From the NCBI GenBank assembly GCA_015491615.1, contig WFVN01000134.1:1-31885 (forward strand): 31,885 nt of DNA. The letters are read 5' to 3'. This stretch comes from Gammaproteobacteria bacterium (GTDB lineage Bacteria; Pseudomonadota; Gammaproteobacteria; S012-40). The position numbers were made by a program, and so were the translations under genes. The notes beneath the pieces were generated by a model. The model saw nothing but the letters and a program-made list of their open reading frames with translations. It was not told where the DNA came from and ran no database searches. Within the stretch, counting starts at the first letter, position 1, and each line of letters opens with the position of its first letter. This document shows positions 23,981-31,714 of the stretch, piece after piece.

Positions 23981-24451
23981 TCATACTTCCACTTGATGGG
24001 CCTTCAACCCCCAGGCATAGAGAGCGAAGATGCGCTGGTTGGTGTCCCGCAGACGTTGCACCAGCGTCTCGGTCACCGCCCACACCAGGGGCAAACCTTC
24101 GTGCGGGTGGCTTTCCATGTAGCGGCGCAGGGCCGCGCTGTCCATCTGTACCACTTGGCAATCCGTATGGGCGACGACGCTCGCGGAACGGGGTTCGTCG
24201 TCGAACAGGGCCAGCTCTCCGAAGACTTCCCCTTCTCCCAGCTCGCACACGTTGGGGGTCGCCGTGCGAGTCTGATCCAGGGTGATGCGTCCCACCACCC
24301 GCACACAACCCCGCTCGACCATGAACACCGAATCGCTGCGATCCCCTTGACGAATGATCTCGTCCCCCGCTTTGAAGCGCCGACGATGCCAATGTACCCC
24401 TTCCTGGAAACGGGGATTGTCGATCACGTATCGTTGGAACGATTCCTTCAT
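23981..24451 (-). CDS. Stand-alone cyclic-nucleotide-binding domain protein
   Basis: 156 residues. A cNMP-binding domain fills about residues 18-125: FKAGDEIIRQGDRSDSVFMV, then the phosphate-binding cassette VFGELALFDDEPRSASVVA with its conserved Glu and Arg. After the C-helix (WAVTETLVQRLRDTNQRIFA) the protein ends, with no helix-turn-helix, so it is not a CRP-type regulator. It lies 29 nt upstream of the sugar transferase and probably leads that operon. It may sense cAMP or c-di-GMP and act on a protein partner; the Glu/Arg pair fits cAMP-type binding, but ligand and partner are unproven. Confidence 0.88.
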   Translation of the reverse strand: MKESFQRYVIDNPRFQEGVHWHRRRFKAGDEIIRQGDRSDSVFMVERGCVRVVGRITLDQTRTATPNVCELGEGEVFGELALFDDEPRSASVVAHTDCQVVQMDSAALRRYMESHPHEGLPLVWAVTETLVQRLRDTNQRIFALYAWGLKAHQVEV

Positions 24452-24766
24452 GGGCCTTCTCTCCCTGCCGACAACGGGTCGTCCGGTTGATTATCGGCAC
24501 CTCACTGGGATACTTTGCCCAGCCGATGCGCCCGTGAACGGAAGACCCTCTCCCGCTCCCGCCGGGATCTAAGGAACGGAGGAAAATGGAAGGCTGATCT
24601 TTCATCCATTGGGCCCGGCGAACGAGTGGGGAGTGACCCCCTGGCCCACCAGCCCTGATATAATGCGACGCGCTCGAGCCGCCTGGCAATGGTGTCGTTA
24701 CGAACGGACACGCCGCCACGCTATGTAAACCAACAGAATTTCAATCGACATCAAGGGGTTACAACA
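24452..24766. other. Divergent intergenic region between the EPS operon and ugd
   Basis: About 315 nt without a gene. It must hold promoters for both directions. The only clear element is the extended -10 at 24656-24664 for ugd. A weak inverted repeat AATGGA...TCCATT lies near 24580-24610. I see no convincing sigma-54 site, riboswitch or small ORF. Confidence 0.6.
24656..24664 (+). promoter_or_regulatory. Extended -10 promoter for the ugd operon
   Basis: TGATATAAT is a perfect extended -10 (TGnTATAAT) with no good -35, which this class tolerates. The predicted leader to the GTG at 24767 is about 95 nt. Confidence 0.55.
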
Positions 24767-26101
24767 GTGAAAGTCACGATTTTCGGATCTGGCTACGTCG
24801 GTTTGGTGACGGGTACCTGCCTGGCCGAGGTGGGCAACGACGTGGTCTGCGTGGACGTGGACGAAAAGAAGATCGAGATGCTCAACAATGGCCAGATCCC
24901 CATCTACGAGCCGGGTCTGGAAGAGATGGTCCACAACAACGCCGCCGCCGGTCGGCTGCACTTCACCACCGACGTGAAGACCGCTGTGGACCATGGCCTG
25001 TTCCAGTTCATCGCCGTGGGCACTCCCCCGGACGAGGACGGCTCCGCCGACCTCCAGTACGTCCTCGCGGTAGCCCGGTCCATCGGCGAGCACATGGAGG
25101 AATACAAGATCATCGTGGACAAATCCACCGTCCCCGTGGGCACCGCCGACAAGGTGCGCGAGACGGTGCGCCAGGCCCTCGAAGCGCGCGGCGTGAACCT
25201 GGAATTCGACGTGGTCTCCAATCCCGAATTCCTCAAGGAGGGGGCGGCCATCGACGACTTCATGAAGCCCGACCGCATCGTCGTGGGCACCGACAATCCG
25301 CGCACCACCGAGCTGCTGCGCGCCCTCTACGCCCCCTTCAACCGCAACCACGACCGCCTCATCGCCATGGACATTCGTTCGGCGGAACTCACCAAGTACG
25401 CCGCCAACGCCATGCTCGCCACCAAGATCAGCTTCATGAACGAGCTCTCCAACCTGGCCGAGCGCCTGGGGGCGGATATCGAACAGGTGCGTATCGGCAT
25501 CGGCTCCGACCCGCGCATCGGCTACCACTTCATCTATCCGGGCGTCGGCTACGGCGGCTCCTGCTTCCCCAAGGACGTCAAGGCCCTGGAACGTACCGCC
25601 CGCGAGGTGGGCTACGAGGCCCAGCTCCTGTCCGCGGTAGAGGCGGTGAACGAGCGCCAGAAGCGCAAGCTGTTCGAGAAAATCCGCGCCCACTTCGACG
25701 ACGACCTGGCCGGTCGCACCTTCGCCCTCTGGGGCCTGGCCTTCAAACCCAACACCGACGACATGCGCGAGGCCCCCTCGCGGATCCTCATGGAGGCCCT
25801 GTGGGCGGCCGGCGCCAAGGTGCGCGCCTACGACCCCGAGGCGATGAACGAATGCCGCCGTATCTACGGCGAGCGGGACGACCTGGTCCTCTGCGAAGAA
25901 CCGTACCAGGCCCTGGAAGGTGCCGACGCGCTGGCCGTGGTCACCGAGTGGAACGTCTTCCGCAGCCCGGACTTCTCCAAGGTCAAGTCCCTGCTCAAGC
26001 AGCCGGTGGTGTTCGACGGTCGTAATCTCTACGACCCGCAGCGCATGCGCGAGCAGGGCTTCGACTACTACGCCATCGGTCGCGGCAACCTGGCCAAGTG
26101 A
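24767..26101 (+). CDS. ugd: UDP-glucose 6-dehydrogenase
   Basis: 444 residues from a GTG at 24767 with AAGGGG upstream; the longer frame from 24689 adds 26 residues with no family match. It begins KVTIFGSGYVGLVTGTCLAE (NAD-binding fold). It contains DKSTVPVGTADKV and NPEFLKEGAAIDDFMKPDRI. The catalytic Cys is in GYGGSCFPKDVKAL, and LWGLAFKPNTDDMREAPS marks the UDP-binding domain. It oxidises UDP-glucose to UDP-glucuronate in the cytoplasm. First gene of a three-gene nucleotide-sugar operon. Confidence 0.97.
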   Translation: MKVTIFGSGYVGLVTGTCLAEVGNDVVCVDVDEKKIEMLNNGQIPIYEPGLEEMVHNNAAAGRLHFTTDVKTAVDHGLFQFIAVGTPPDEDGSADLQYVLAVARSIGEHMEEYKIIVDKSTVPVGTADKVRETVRQALEARGVNLEFDVVSNPEFLKEGAAIDDFMKPDRIVVGTDNPRTTELLRALYAPFNRNHDRLIAMDIRSAELTKYAANAMLATKISFMNELSNLAERLGADIEQVRIGIGSDPRIGYHFIYPGVGYGGSCFPKDVKALERTAREVGYEAQLLSAVEAVNERQKRKLFEKIRAHFDDDLAGRTFALWGLAFKPNTDDMREAPSRILMEALWAAGAKVRAYDPEAMNECRRIYGERDDLVLCEEPYQALEGADALAVVTEWNVFRSPDFSKVKSLLKQPVVFDGRNLYDPQRMREQGFDYYAIGRGNLAK

Positions 26102-26108
26102 GGCGCCC

Positions 26109-27392
26109 ATGGACGGACGCGATCTGAACGACGTGCGCCTGGGCATCGTCGGCCTGGGCTATGTGGGCCTGCCCCTGGCGGTGGAATTCGGCCGCCGCTA
26201 CCCCACGGTGGGCTTTGACATCAATCCCGAGCGCATCCGCGAGCTGCGCGCCGGGCGCGACAGCACCCTGGAGGTCTCCGAACAGGAACTGCGGGCCGCC
26301 AAGCGCCTCACCTACACCGACGACCTGCAGGACCTGGCCGGGTGCAACACCTACGTGGTCACCGTGCCCACCCCCATCGACGAGCACAAGCGCCCCGACC
26401 TCACCCCCCTGGAGTCGGCCTCGCGCGCGGTGGGCAAGGTGCTGAAGAAGGGCGATGTGGTCATCTACGAGTCCACCGTCTATCCCGGCGCCACCGAAGA
26501 GGTGTGCGTGCCCATCCTGGAGAGCGTCTCCGGACTGGCCTTCAACGAGGACTTCTTCGTCGGCTACAGCCCCGAGCGCATCAACCCCGGCGACAAGGTC
26601 CACCGCCTCACCACCATCGTCAAGGTGACCTCCGGCTCCACCCCGGAGACGGCCCGTTTCGTGGACACCCTCTATGCCAGCATCGTCGAGGCCGGTACCC
26701 ACCTGGCCTCGTCCATCCGCGTGGCCGAGGCGGCGAAGGTCATCGAGAATACCCAGCGGGACGTGAACATCGCCCTCATCAACGAGCTGGCCCTCATCTT
26801 CAACCGCCTAGGCATCGACACCCTGGAGGTCCTGGAAGCGGCCGGCAGCAAGTGGAACTTCCTGCCCTTCCGCCCCGGCCTGGTGGGCGGCCACTGCATC
26901 GGCGTGGACCCCTACTACCTCACCCACAAGGCCCAGGAAATCGGCTACCACCCCGAGGTCATCCTCTCCGGGCGGCGCATCAACGACGGCATGGGGGCTT
27001 ACATCGCCGAGCAGGTGGTGAAGATGATGACCAAGCGGCGCATCCACGTGGTGGACGCCAACGTCCTCGTCCTCGGCCTCACCTTCAAGGAGAACTGCCC
27101 GGACCTGCGCAACACGCGGGTGGTGGACATCATCCGCGAGTTCGAGGACTACCACGCCCGCATCGACGTGTACGACCCCTGGGTGGATGCCAACGAGGCC
27201 TACGAGGAATACGGCATCCTGCCGGTGCGGGAGCTGCGCGAGGGCCACTACGACGCCATCATCCTCGCCGTCGCCCACCGCCAGTTCGTGGAGCTGGGGG
27301 CCGAAGGCATCCGCGCCTTGGGCAAGCCGCACGCCGTCCTCTACGACGTCAAGTCCATCCTGCCGCGCGAGGCGGTAGACGCCCGCCTGTAA
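26109..27392 (+). CDS. tviB: Nucleotide-sugar dehydrogenase, TviB/WbpO type
   Basis: 427 residues, starting 7 nt after ugd. N-terminal LGIVGLGYVGLPLAVEF, then TVPTPIDEHKRPDL, YESTVYPGATEEVC, FNEDFFVGYSPERINPGD, and the catalytic GLVGGHCIGVDPYYLTHKA with its Cys. LTFKENCPDLRNTRVVDI is in the C-terminal domain. This pattern separates it from Ugd and places it with UDP-GlcNAc/UDP-GalNAc 6-dehydrogenases (TviB of Vi antigen, WbpO). It would supply UDP-N-acetylhexosaminuronic acid. The exact C4 configuration of its substrate cannot be read from the sequence. Confidence 0.92.
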   Translation: MDGRDLNDVRLGIVGLGYVGLPLAVEFGRRYPTVGFDINPERIRELRAGRDSTLEVSEQELRAAKRLTYTDDLQDLAGCNTYVVTVPTPIDEHKRPDLTPLESASRAVGKVLKKGDVVIYESTVYPGATEEVCVPILESVSGLAFNEDFFVGYSPERINPGDKVHRLTTIVKVTSGSTPETARFVDTLYASIVEAGTHLASSIRVAEAAKVIENTQRDVNIALINELALIFNRLGIDTLEVLEAAGSKWNFLPFRPGLVGGHCIGVDPYYLTHKAQEIGYHPEVILSGRRINDGMGAYIAEQVVKMMTKRRIHVVDANVLVLGLTFKENCPDLRNTRVVDIIREFEDYHARIDVYDPWVDANEAYEEYGILPVRELREGHYDAIILAVAHRQFVELGAEGIRALGKPHAVLYDVKSILPREAVDARL

Positions 27393-27408
27393 CGAAGAAG
27401 GAGCTGTC

Positions 27409-28416
27409 ATGCGCGTACTGGTCACCGGCACCGCCGGATTCATCGGCAACCATCTGGCCATCCGCCTCTTGGAGCGGGGCGACGAAGTCATCGGCATCGA
27501 CAACCTCAACGACTACTACGACGTTTCCCTCAAGGAGGCGCGCCTGGAACGTATCAAGAACCACCCCAGCTTCGTGGAGGTGCGCGCCGACCTGGAAGAC
27601 CGTGAACGCATCGAGGCGGTATTCTCGGAATACCGCCCGCAGCGGGTGGTGAACCTGGCCGCCCAGGCGGGGGTACGCTATTCCCTGATCAACCCTTACA
27701 GCTACATCGACGCCAACATCCAGGGCTTCCTCAACATCCTCGAGGGGTGCCGCCACCACGAGGTGGAGCACCTGGTGTACGCCTCCTCCAGCTCGGTGTA
27801 CGGGGCCAACACCCAAATGCCCTTCTCCGTACACCACAACGTGGACCATCCCCTGAGCCTCTACGCCGCCAGCAAGAAGGCCAACGAGCTCATGGCCCAC
27901 ACCTACAGCCACCTGTACGGCATCCCCACCACCGGCCTGCGCTTTTTCACCGTGTACGGCCCCTGGGGGCGACCGGACATGGCCCTGTTCATCTTCACCC
28001 GCAAGATCCTCGCCGGCGAACCCATCGACGTCTTCAACCACGGCAGGCACAAGCGCGACTTCACCTACATCGACGACATCGTCGAAGGCGTCGTCCGCAC
28101 CCTGGACACGATCCCCGAATCCGACCCGGAGTGGGACTCGGACCGCCCCGACCCCTCCTCCAGCCATGCCCCCTACCGCCTCTACAACATCGGCAACAAC
28201 CAGCCGGTGGAACTCATGTACTTCATCGAGACCTTGGAAAAGGCGTTGGGACGCGAGGCGAAGAAGAACTTTCTACCCCTGCAACCGGGGGACGTGCCCG
28301 CCACCTACGCCGACATCGACGACCTCACCGCCGCCGTGGGTTTCCGCCCCAGCACTCCCATCGAGGAAGGGATCCGGCGCTTCGTAGACTGGTACCGGGA
28401 CTACTACCCGGTGTGA
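27409..28416 (+). CDS. UDP-glucuronate 4-epimerase-type SDR enzyme
   Basis: 335 residues, with AAGGAG just before the ATG. An extended SDR: VTGTAGFIGNHLA is the NAD-binding loop, IDNLNDYYDVSLKEARLERI is typical of the UDP-glucuronate 4-epimerase (CapI/LspL) group, the catalytic Ser lies in YASSSSVYG and YxxxK is YAASKK. RFFTVYGPWGRPDMALFIFT is also a group signature. It interconverts UDP-glucuronate and UDP-galacturonate, a natural partner of Ugd in the same operon. A WbpP-like role on the TviB-type product is less likely but possible. Confidence 0.92.
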   Translation: MRVLVTGTAGFIGNHLAIRLLERGDEVIGIDNLNDYYDVSLKEARLERIKNHPSFVEVRADLEDRERIEAVFSEYRPQRVVNLAAQAGVRYSLINPYSYIDANIQGFLNILEGCRHHEVEHLVYASSSSVYGANTQMPFSVHHNVDHPLSLYAASKKANELMAHTYSHLYGIPTTGLRFFTVYGPWGRPDMALFIFTRKILAGEPIDVFNHGRHKRDFTYIDDIVEGVVRTLDTIPESDPEWDSDRPDPSSSHAPYRLYNIGNNQPVELMYFIETLEKALGREAKKNFLPLQPGDVPATYADIDDLTAAVGFRPSTPIEEGIRRFVDWYRDYYPV

Positions 28417-28432
28417 CGGGCCTCACGGCCCG
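28417..28432. terminator. Possible hairpin at the convergent junction
   Basis: CGGGCC-TCAC-GGCCCG is a perfect 6-bp stem between the epimerase stop and the end of the flavoprotein gene. There is no T-tract, so termination is uncertain. Confidence 0.35.
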
Positions 28433-29565
28433 GCGAGGGGGCCGTGGCAGGGCAGGCGTGGCGGCGAGAGGAGGGTCAGGGGCAGGGTCGCCAGGGTGGT
28501 CCGCAGACATGCCCGGTAGCCCGCCTCGCCGGTCATGAGGGCGGTGAAACGCAAGCTGAACCGGGGCCGGCGGGCCAGGTGGCGCACCAACAGGGCGGAA
28601 CAGGGGAACAGCCAACGGCCGAGGCGCCGCGCGGCCCGCAGTTCCGCCCCCAGGGCGTGCCGCAGAGCGCGCGTGTAACGGCCCGGCGGGGGAACGCCCC
28701 CGGCCAGGGCCTCGGCGGCGATCTCGGCGCTCAACAGGGCGTGATAGATGCCCTCCCCGAGCATGGGCTCGGCCAGCCCGGCGGCATCCCCCAGCAACCA
28801 CACCCCGGGGCCTTCCACCGGCCCGCGCAGGCCGTCCAGGGGGATGGGGTAACCGAGGCGCTCCTCCGTCTCTTCCAGACCGTAGGCGTGCAGGAAGGCA
28901 CGCAGGTGGTGGCGTCGCACCCCCGGGCCGGTGCCGGCGAACACGCCCGCGTTGAGGTGGTCCCCCTTGGGGAAGATCCAACCATAGCCACCAGGCACCG
29001 CGCCCAGATCGAACAATGCCCGGTCCGCCGGCAGGCCGGATACCTCGGCGGGCAGAAGCACTTCCAACCCCGGGCGGGTCATTCGGCGCCCGTTTCCCAC
29101 CAGCGCCGCCCGAACCCGGCTCCCCGCGCCATCCGCTCCCACCAGGAGTCGACATTTAAAGATTCCGGCATCGGTCTCCACCACCACCTGTCCATTCCCA
29201 TGGCGATGGCCCCGGTAGGCGACTCCCGCCCGCGTGGCGGCCCCGGCCCGCTCGGCCCGCCGCCACAACCAGGCGTCCAGCTCCCGGCGGGTGACGGTGT
29301 AGCCGGCGGGCCGCCCCAAGTCCACGTGCACCCGGTGGCGGTTGCGGTGGGTGAGCACGGCGCCGGTGATGGTGCGACGCACGAGCCGCGGAGGCAGGGG
29401 TTCCAGGAGACGGGCGGCCTTCAGAGAGAGGCCGCCGCCGCAAACCTTGTCGCGGGGGAAATGGGCACGGTCGATGAGCAGGCAGTCCCGCCCTCGGCGG
29501 GCGAGGAGATAGGCCAGATGGCTGCCGGCGGGGCCACCGCCGACAATGAGCACTTCCGCATCCAT
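28423..29565 (-). CDS. Geranylgeranyl reductase family FAD-dependent oxidoreductase
   Basis: 380 residues from the ATG at 29565, which has a strong AAAGGAGG; the longer frame has no family match. N-terminal FAD-binding EVLIVGGGPAGSHLAYLLA, then FPRDKVCGGGLS, the motif VGADGAGSRVR, and WLLGDAAGLAEPMLGEGI (second FAD motif). These mark the geranylgeranyl-reductase-like group, which reduces isoprenoid double bonds or related substrates. In non-photosynthetic bacteria the substrate is usually unknown. It is monocistronic, next to nucleotide-sugar genes, and no isoprenoid gene is nearby. Confidence 0.88.
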   Translation of the reverse strand: MDAEVLIVGGGPAGSHLAYLLARRGRDCLLIDRAHFPRDKVCGGGLSLKAARLLEPLPPRLVRRTITGAVLTHRNRHRVHVDLGRPAGYTVTRRELDAWLWRRAERAGAATRAGVAYRGHRHGNGQVVVETDAGIFKCRLLVGADGAGSRVRAALVGNGRRMTRPGLEVLLPAEVSGLPADRALFDLGAVPGGYGWIFPKGDHLNAGVFAGTGPGVRRHHLRAFLHAYGLEETEERLGYPIPLDGLRGPVEGPGVWLLGDAAGLAEPMLGEGIYHALLSAEIAAEALAGGVPPPGRYTRALRHALGAELRAARRLGRWLFPCSALLVRHLARRPRFSLRFTALMTGEAGYRACLRTTLATLPLTLLSPPRLPCHGPLAGP

Positions 29566-29605
29566 GGCGCCTCCTTTCCGGGGAAGGATAGGCCCGGATG
29601 CCGCT

Positions 29606-30685
29606 TCAGGAAAGGCGCGGCAGGCGCACGCGGAAATCCGCCCCACCCTGGGTCTCCGCTGCCAGCCACAGATCGCCGCCGTGCACCTCGGCGATGCGCC
29701 GCGCCAGGGCCAACCCCATGCCCAGGCCCTCGCCGCCCGCCTTGTGAAAAGGTTCGAACAGGCGGGGACGCACCTCGGGCGGGATGCCGGGACCGTTGTC
29801 GCGGACGCTCACCACCGCCGAATCGCCCCTGGCTTCCACTGTGCGTACCACGATCCACGGGCTTTCACCGCCATGGGTGAGAGCGTTGTCCAGCAATTGG
29901 TGGAATAGCTCCACGCACAGGGTCGGGTCCGCTGTCACCACCGGCAAATCGGTTACCTGCACATTCGCCTCGCGGTCTTCGATGGGAAAGCGGAGACGGC
30001 GGCGCACCTCCGCGAGCACTTCCGCCAAGGGTAACGGTACGCGGGCGATGCGCCCTTCGGACAGGTTCAGATAGGCCCCCAGGGCGGCGAGCTGCTGTTC
30101 GATACGACGGGCGGCGTGAGCGAGGCTCTCCAGGCATTCCCGTCCGGCCGCATCCAGGGTTTCGCCGCAGGTGGTTTCGAACAGCTCGGCGTATTGACGC
30201 ACCTGACGCGCGGGAACTTGCAATTGCCCGGCGATGGCACGGGTGACCCGTTGCAGATCCGCCCGGCTGTGTTCCAGGCGCCGGGCCTGTTCCTCCAAGC
30301 AACGCTGGTGACGCAGACGCTCGCTGGCCTCGCGCACGGCGCCGACAACGAAGGCACGGCCCCCCACGCGCAGGGGGCTCAAAGCGATCTCCACCGGGAT
30401 ACGGCATCCGTCGCACCGCACCGCTTCCAACACCTCCCGCTCGCCCATGGTGCGGCGCTCGGGGCGGGCCGCATAGGCACGGCGGTGGGCCCGGTGGCGC
30501 TCGGCCCGCTCGGGCGGAACCAAGTCTTCCACCGGACGGCCGAGGAGCGCCTGTGACGGATAGCCGAACAGGCGCTCGGCCTGGGGATTGGCGTAGCGGA
30601 TGCGCCCGTCCTCGTCCACCACCACCAAGGCGTCCGGAGCGGCGTCGAGGAGGGCATCCAGGAATTCGGGAACGAGGTGCTGCAT
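29606..30685 (-). CDS. PAS-domain histidine kinase-like protein lacking the phosphoacceptor His
   Basis: 359 residues, no membrane span. A PAS domain fills about residues 10-118 (DALVVVDEDGRIRYANPQAE, FGYPSQALLGRPVEDLVPPE). A phytochrome-kinase-type dimerisation region follows at about 140-205. The ATPase domain keeps its N-box (ELFHQLLDNALTHG), DNGPGIP and GLGMGLALARRIAEVHGGD. The H-box position, usually SHDLQEP in this subfamily, reads AGQLQVP, so His is replaced by Gly153 (codon 30227-30229, minus strand). It probably binds ATP but cannot phosphorylate itself in the usual way. It starts 37 nt after rpoS and may be co-transcribed with it. Confidence 0.88.
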   Translation of the reverse strand: MQHLVPEFLDALLDAAPDALVVVDEDGRIRYANPQAERLFGYPSQALLGRPVEDLVPPERAERHRAHRRAYAARPERRTMGEREVLEAVRCDGCRIPVEIALSPLRVGGRAFVVGAVREASERLRHQRCLEEQARRLEHSRADLQRVTRAIAGQLQVPARQVRQYAELFETTCGETLDAAGRECLESLAHAARRIEQQLAALGAYLNLSEGRIARVPLPLAEVLAEVRRRLRFPIEDREANVQVTDLPVVTADPTLCVELFHQLLDNALTHGGESPWIVVRTVEARGDSAVVSVRDNGPGIPPEVRPRLFEPFHKAGGEGLGMGLALARRIAEVHGGDLWLAAETQGGADFRVRLPRLS

Positions 30686-30722
30686 GGGACGGGGGATTAT
30701 AGTCGATCGCGTCCCGTCCCCC

Positions 30723-31631
30723 TCATGCCGCGCAAGGTGAGCGCAACAGAGCTGCCATGCGGTGCATGGCCTCCAATTGGATCTGGCGGGCCCGTTCGCG
30801 GGAGACGCCTATCTCCCGCCCCACTTCCTCCAGGGTCACCGGCTCGCCGCCGTCGAGGCCGAAACGGCGAACGATGACCTGGCGCTGCTTGCAGTCCAGA
30901 CGATCCAGGCACGCCAGCACCTTGCGACGCAGGTCCTGGTCGGCCACTTCCATCTGCGGATCGGCGTGCTCGTCGGGGAGGACCTCCAACAGGCTGCGGT
31001 TGTCGCGGTGGCCCATCCGCGCGTCGGCGGACAGTTCACGCTCGCCCAGGCGCTTCATCTCCTCCACCCGCTCGACCGAACGCCCCATGGCCTCGGCCAC
31101 TTGCTCCAGCACCGGCTCCTGTCCGAGGGACTGGCCCAGCTCGCGGCTCACCCGGCGCATTTTGTTGAGTTCCTTGGCCACGTGCACGGGTAGGCGGACG
31201 GTACGCGATTGGTTCATGATGCCGCGCTCGATGGCCTGGCGGATCCACCAGGTGGCGTAGGTGGAGAAACGGAAACCCTTGTCCACGTCGAATTTTTCCA
31301 CCGCGCGGATGAGCCCCAGGTTGCCCTCCTCGATGAGGTCCAGCAGGGGCATGCCGGAATTGAGGTAGCGACGGGCGATATTCACCACCAGGCGCAGGTT
31401 GCGCTCGATCATCTCGCGCCGCGCCCGGGCATCGCCGTTCTTCACCCGGCGCCCCAGCTCGCGCTCCTCCTCGGGGGTGAGAAGGGGGTGGCGGGCGATC
31501 TCCTGCAGGTAGATGGAGGTGGGGTCGAAGCCGTTCCCGGCCCAGTCCGTGTGGGTTGCGGGCGGGTCGTCGGAGAATGTGGGTTCTTCCGTGGCGGGGG
31601 CAACTTCCGTAGCGGTATCGAACTCCTTCAT
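30723..31631 (-). CDS. rpoS: RNA polymerase sigma factor RpoS
   Basis: 302 residues. After an acidic start, region 1.2 is YLQEIARHPLLTPEEERELG. Region 2 has MIERNLRLVVNIARRYLNSG, DLIEEGNLGLIRAVEKFD and FRFSTYATWWIRQAIERGIM, then NQSRTVRLPVHVAKELN. Region 4 has KQRQVIVRRFGLDGGEPVTL, then EEVGREIGVSRERARQIQ. The length and region 2.4-3 fit RpoS rather than RpoD or RpoH. It directs general-stress and stationary-phase transcription. The usual upstream nlpD is not present; instead a LuxR-type regulator ends 83 nt upstream. AGGGAGG precedes the ATG. Confidence 0.9.
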   Translation of the reverse strand: MKEFDTATEVAPATEEPTFSDDPPATHTDWAGNGFDPTSIYLQEIARHPLLTPEEERELGRRVKNGDARARREMIERNLRLVVNIARRYLNSGMPLLDLIEEGNLGLIRAVEKFDVDKGFRFSTYATWWIRQAIERGIMNQSRTVRLPVHVAKELNKMRRVSRELGQSLGQEPVLEQVAEAMGRSVERVEEMKRLGERELSADARMGHRDNRSLLEVLPDEHADPQMEVADQDLRRKVLACLDRLDCKQRQVIVRRFGLDGGEPVTLEEVGREIGVSRERARQIQLEAMHRMAALLRSPCAA

Positions 31632-31714
31632 GGCAGCCTCCCTATCTCTGAGTTTGTGATTCGTTGTCGATGAACGAGTCTAGGGAGGGGGAGGGTGGGG
31701 AAAAATTCGGGAAA

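Noticed and set aside
24452..24766. Possible sigma-54 promoter (TGGC-containing stretches) for PrsR control
   Set aside because: No GG-N10-GC pair with adequate flanks was found on either strand by eye.
24698..26146. 482-codon minus-strand frame opposite ugd
   Set aside because: It is an exact shadow of ugd codons, dominated by valine, glycine, histidine and alanine, with no start signal or family match.
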